Below are positions 13,615 through 14,767 of a stretch of 14,767 nt of DNA, in pieces. The notes below the pieces were generated by a model that saw only the letters and a program-made list of their open reading frames with translations, had not been told where the DNA came from and searched no databases. The DNA comes from an uncultured Streptococcus sp. Its GTDB lineage: Bacteria; Bacillota; Bacilli; Lactobacillales; Streptococcaceae. Within the stretch, counting starts at the first letter, position 1. Every line of letters begins with the position of its first letter. A program made the translations under genes and the position numbers. The stretch spans positions 1-14,767 of the forward strand of contig CAKPVT010000039.1 in the NCBI GenBank assembly GCA_934196125.1, given 5' to 3'.

Positions 13615-13810
13615 TTTTGTTCTTCTTTGTATTTCATAAATTGATAATATCCAGACAAACTAATACGCCTTAAATCTCTACTTGGTTCTAAAATATATTT
13701 TGAATATTCCGTTCTAGACATTTCAGTTAAGTGTTTTTCTACTGTCTTCACAGACCATTGAAAAATAGCTGCGAGTTGGTATTTTGTCTGTGAATTAAAT
13801 CTGTTAACAT
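13599..13810 (-). pseudogene. Excisionase-like HTH gene with a 1-base frameshift
   Basis: ATG 13810 follows a near-perfect ribosome-binding site (GGGAGGAG on minus). The first frame reads MLTDLIHRQ and stops after 20 residues. From the A-tract at 13782-13785 another frame reads KYQLAAIFQWSVKTVEKHLT, then YSKYILEPSRDLRRISLSGY, and ends at TAA 13599-13601. Adding one A to the tract of four joins both frames into a 70-aa protein with a helix-turn-helix. Such small proteins sit just upstream of integrases in streptococcal integrative elements and act as excisionase or regulator. The gene directly precedes the truncated integrase, so the whole recombination module is dead. Confidence 0.72.
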
Positions 13811-13826
13811 TTCTCCTCCCTTATAC

Positions 13827-13862
13827 AAAAAAATAGGGACAAGATTTCTCTTGTCCTCTATT
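13827..13862 (-). terminator. Terminator after the 169-aa unknown gene
   Basis: On minus, ATAGAGGACAAG pairs with CTTGTCCCTAT with one bulged A and a 6-nt loop, followed by T7 (A13827-A13833 on plus). It lies 14 bp after the stop of the gene at 13876. Confidence 0.88.
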
Positions 13863-13875
13863 TACAACTAACGAC

Positions 13876-14385
13876 TTAGACTTCCAATTTCATTTGGTAA
13901 GATTTACCATTAATCCAATGCATCGCACCGAGTTGCTTCGCTTTACTTATAGTTTCAGTAATTGATAAGCCATTTTTTTCTAAATCCTCTGAATAACTTC
14001 TGACATATCGCATACAATTATCTAAAAAATTGAGAAAAACATAAAAGCGTTGATCATATTTATCCTCTAAATTCACTAAGAAACAAACGTACTCTGACAA
14101 AATAGATAATGCTCTTTGGTCTTCTGCATAACTCTCTAAAACCTTCTTTTCTAATTTTTCCCAACCTTCTTGAGACAAGGTCAATGTAGATTGGCGCATC
14201 AACTCCAATTTTTGTTCGTAATATATGAGCTTTTCACACCATCTAATAACATCAGACAATCTGGCATAAGGTGTTAAGAGCAGTTCCTGTTCTATTTCTC
14301 TTAACCGTTTATCAAAAGCAAGATATTTCATATTCCAACGACTTTCCGAATCTTTTATTTGGTTACGGAGTTGTGTTAAATCCAT
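13876..14385 (-). CDS. Unknown 169-aa protein of the integrated element
   Basis: Not recognised. The protein is largely helical and charged, with probable coiled-coil character in about 15-40 (FDKRLREIEQELLL) and 55-90 (EKLIYYEQKLELMRQ), and no membrane segment, signal peptide or cysteine pair that suggests a cofactor. Aromatic residues are frequent near Tyr118-Tyr126. A ribosome-binding site AGGGAG lies 6-10 nt upstream of the ATG. The gene is 16 bp after the 82-aa gene at 14402, so they form one operon ending at the terminator at 13827-13862. Position upstream of an xis-int pair suggests a cargo or maintenance gene of the integrated element; this is inference from context only. Confidence 0.75.
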   Translation of the reverse strand: MDLTQLRNQIKDSESRWNMKYLAFDKRLREIEQELLLTPYARLSDVIRWCEKLIYYEQKLELMRQSTLTLSQEGWEKLEKKVLESYAEDQRALSILSEYVCFLVNLEDKYDQRFYVFLNFLDNCMRYVRSYSEDLEKNGLSITETISKAKQLGAMHWINGKSYQMKLEV

Positions 14386-14401
14386 AAAACGCTCCCTAAT
14401 T

Positions 14402-14650
14402 CTATTGTGGATATTGCTTTTGCAACTCTAATAAATCTTCTGGATACCACTCAAACCATTCTGCATAATCGATACCGTCCATAGCTTGCGCTTCTGCTTC
14501 ATTAACTGGGTCAATCCCATACTTGGGTGTTCCAATAGGTCGAGCATAAATTCCTACCCAATTCCATCCACCTTCCCACATACTATCTGGAATATATCGT
14601 TTATTTTTTAAATCAATCAATGCCAATCGACGCATTTCTTTTACTTCCAT
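14402..14650 (-). CDS. Unknown 82-aa protein rich in Trp and acidic residues
   Basis: Not recognised with certainty. The protein starts MEVKEMRRLALIDLKNKRYI, contains a tryptophan-rich segment (MWEGGWNWVGIYARP, about 24-38) and ends in an acidic part (DYAEWFEWYPEDLLELQKQY). It has no membrane helix or signal peptide. ATG 14650 is chosen over the in-frame TTG at 14668 because GAGGGAGGA lies 6-14 nt upstream of 14650. It is the first gene of a two-gene unit with the 169-aa protein. Small acidic, Trp-rich proteins occur as DNA mimics, nuclease or restriction inhibitors and immunity proteins, but nothing here shows which, if any, applies. Confidence 0.72.
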   Translation of the reverse strand: MEVKEMRRLALIDLKNKRYIPDSMWEGGWNWVGIYARPIGTPKYGIDPVNEAEAQAMDGIDYAEWFEWYPEDLLELQKQYPQ

Positions 14651-14727
14651 ATTTTTATCCTCCCTCAAAAGTTTTGTCTAATATCCAATAATTGGAGCTA
14701 TACTATAAAAGTGGACACAAAATAGTG

Positions 14728-14765
14728 TGCTATAATCTGTCTCATAAGACACAAAAACGAAAGGA
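14728..14765 (+). promoter_or_regulatory. Promoter and ribosome-binding site of a gene beyond the right edge
   Basis: TGC-TATAAT (14728-14736) is an extended -10, and AAGGA (14761-14765) is a ribosome-binding site ending 2 nt before the window edge. A + strand gene should start just outside. The preceding GTGGACAC-type sequence reminds me of IS3-family ends, so a transposase is one possibility, with low confidence. Confidence 0.5.
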
Positions 14766-14767
14766 CT

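Noticed and set aside
1..14767. CRISPR array, tRNA or rRNA genes
   Set aside because: No regularly spaced repeats and no cloverleaf or rRNA-like sequence were seen on either strand.

Overview
The window looks like a Streptococcus chromosome: low-GC DNA, xerS with an adjacent difSL-like site, the ylxM-ffh pair, a Bce-type four-gene module and an HdiR-like repressor. A bovis/equinus-group species is my impression from the protein sequences only. No search was run, so names rest on motifs and remembered family features.

Left part (1-5.3 kb, all on +). An antimicrobial-peptide sensing and resistance operon comes first: ABC ATPase, FtsX-type permease, OmpR-type response regulator and short intramembrane-sensing kinase. 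It is followed by an S24/LexA-like self-cleaving repressor whose promoter carries a perfect 22-bp palindrome.

Middle (5.3-9.0 kb, genes on -). xerS is followed by its recombination site, which appears to overlap the xerS promoter. A gene-poor stretch then holds the decayed tail of an ABC ATPase and an unusual inverted/direct repeat. Next come ffh (SRP GTPase) and ylxM. Gene direction flips from + to - at about 5.3 kb next to difSL, as expected where replication forks meet at the terminus.

Right part (9.1-14.8 kb). This is accessory DNA with much decay. It holds a YefM antitoxin with its operator and a YoeB toxin killed by a 5-bp duplication, the C-terminal half of a Gfo/Idh/MocA oxidoreductase, a small zinc-ribbon gene with an in-frame amber codon, and a NagR/YvoA-like GntR regulator. 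Beyond a G-rich spacer lies the remnant of an integrated element. Reading leftwards on -, it has two unknown genes, a frameshifted excisionase-like gene, an integrase lacking its catalytic C-terminus, then a Kiwa-like defence pair (KwaB-like DUF4868 protein without its N-terminus, plus an intact KwaA-like membrane protein) and an orphan VbhA/Fic-antitoxin-like small protein. One deletion seems to have fused integrase to KwaB, removing the end of one and the start of the other. The right edge enters a promoter and ribosome-binding site for a + gene that starts outside the window.
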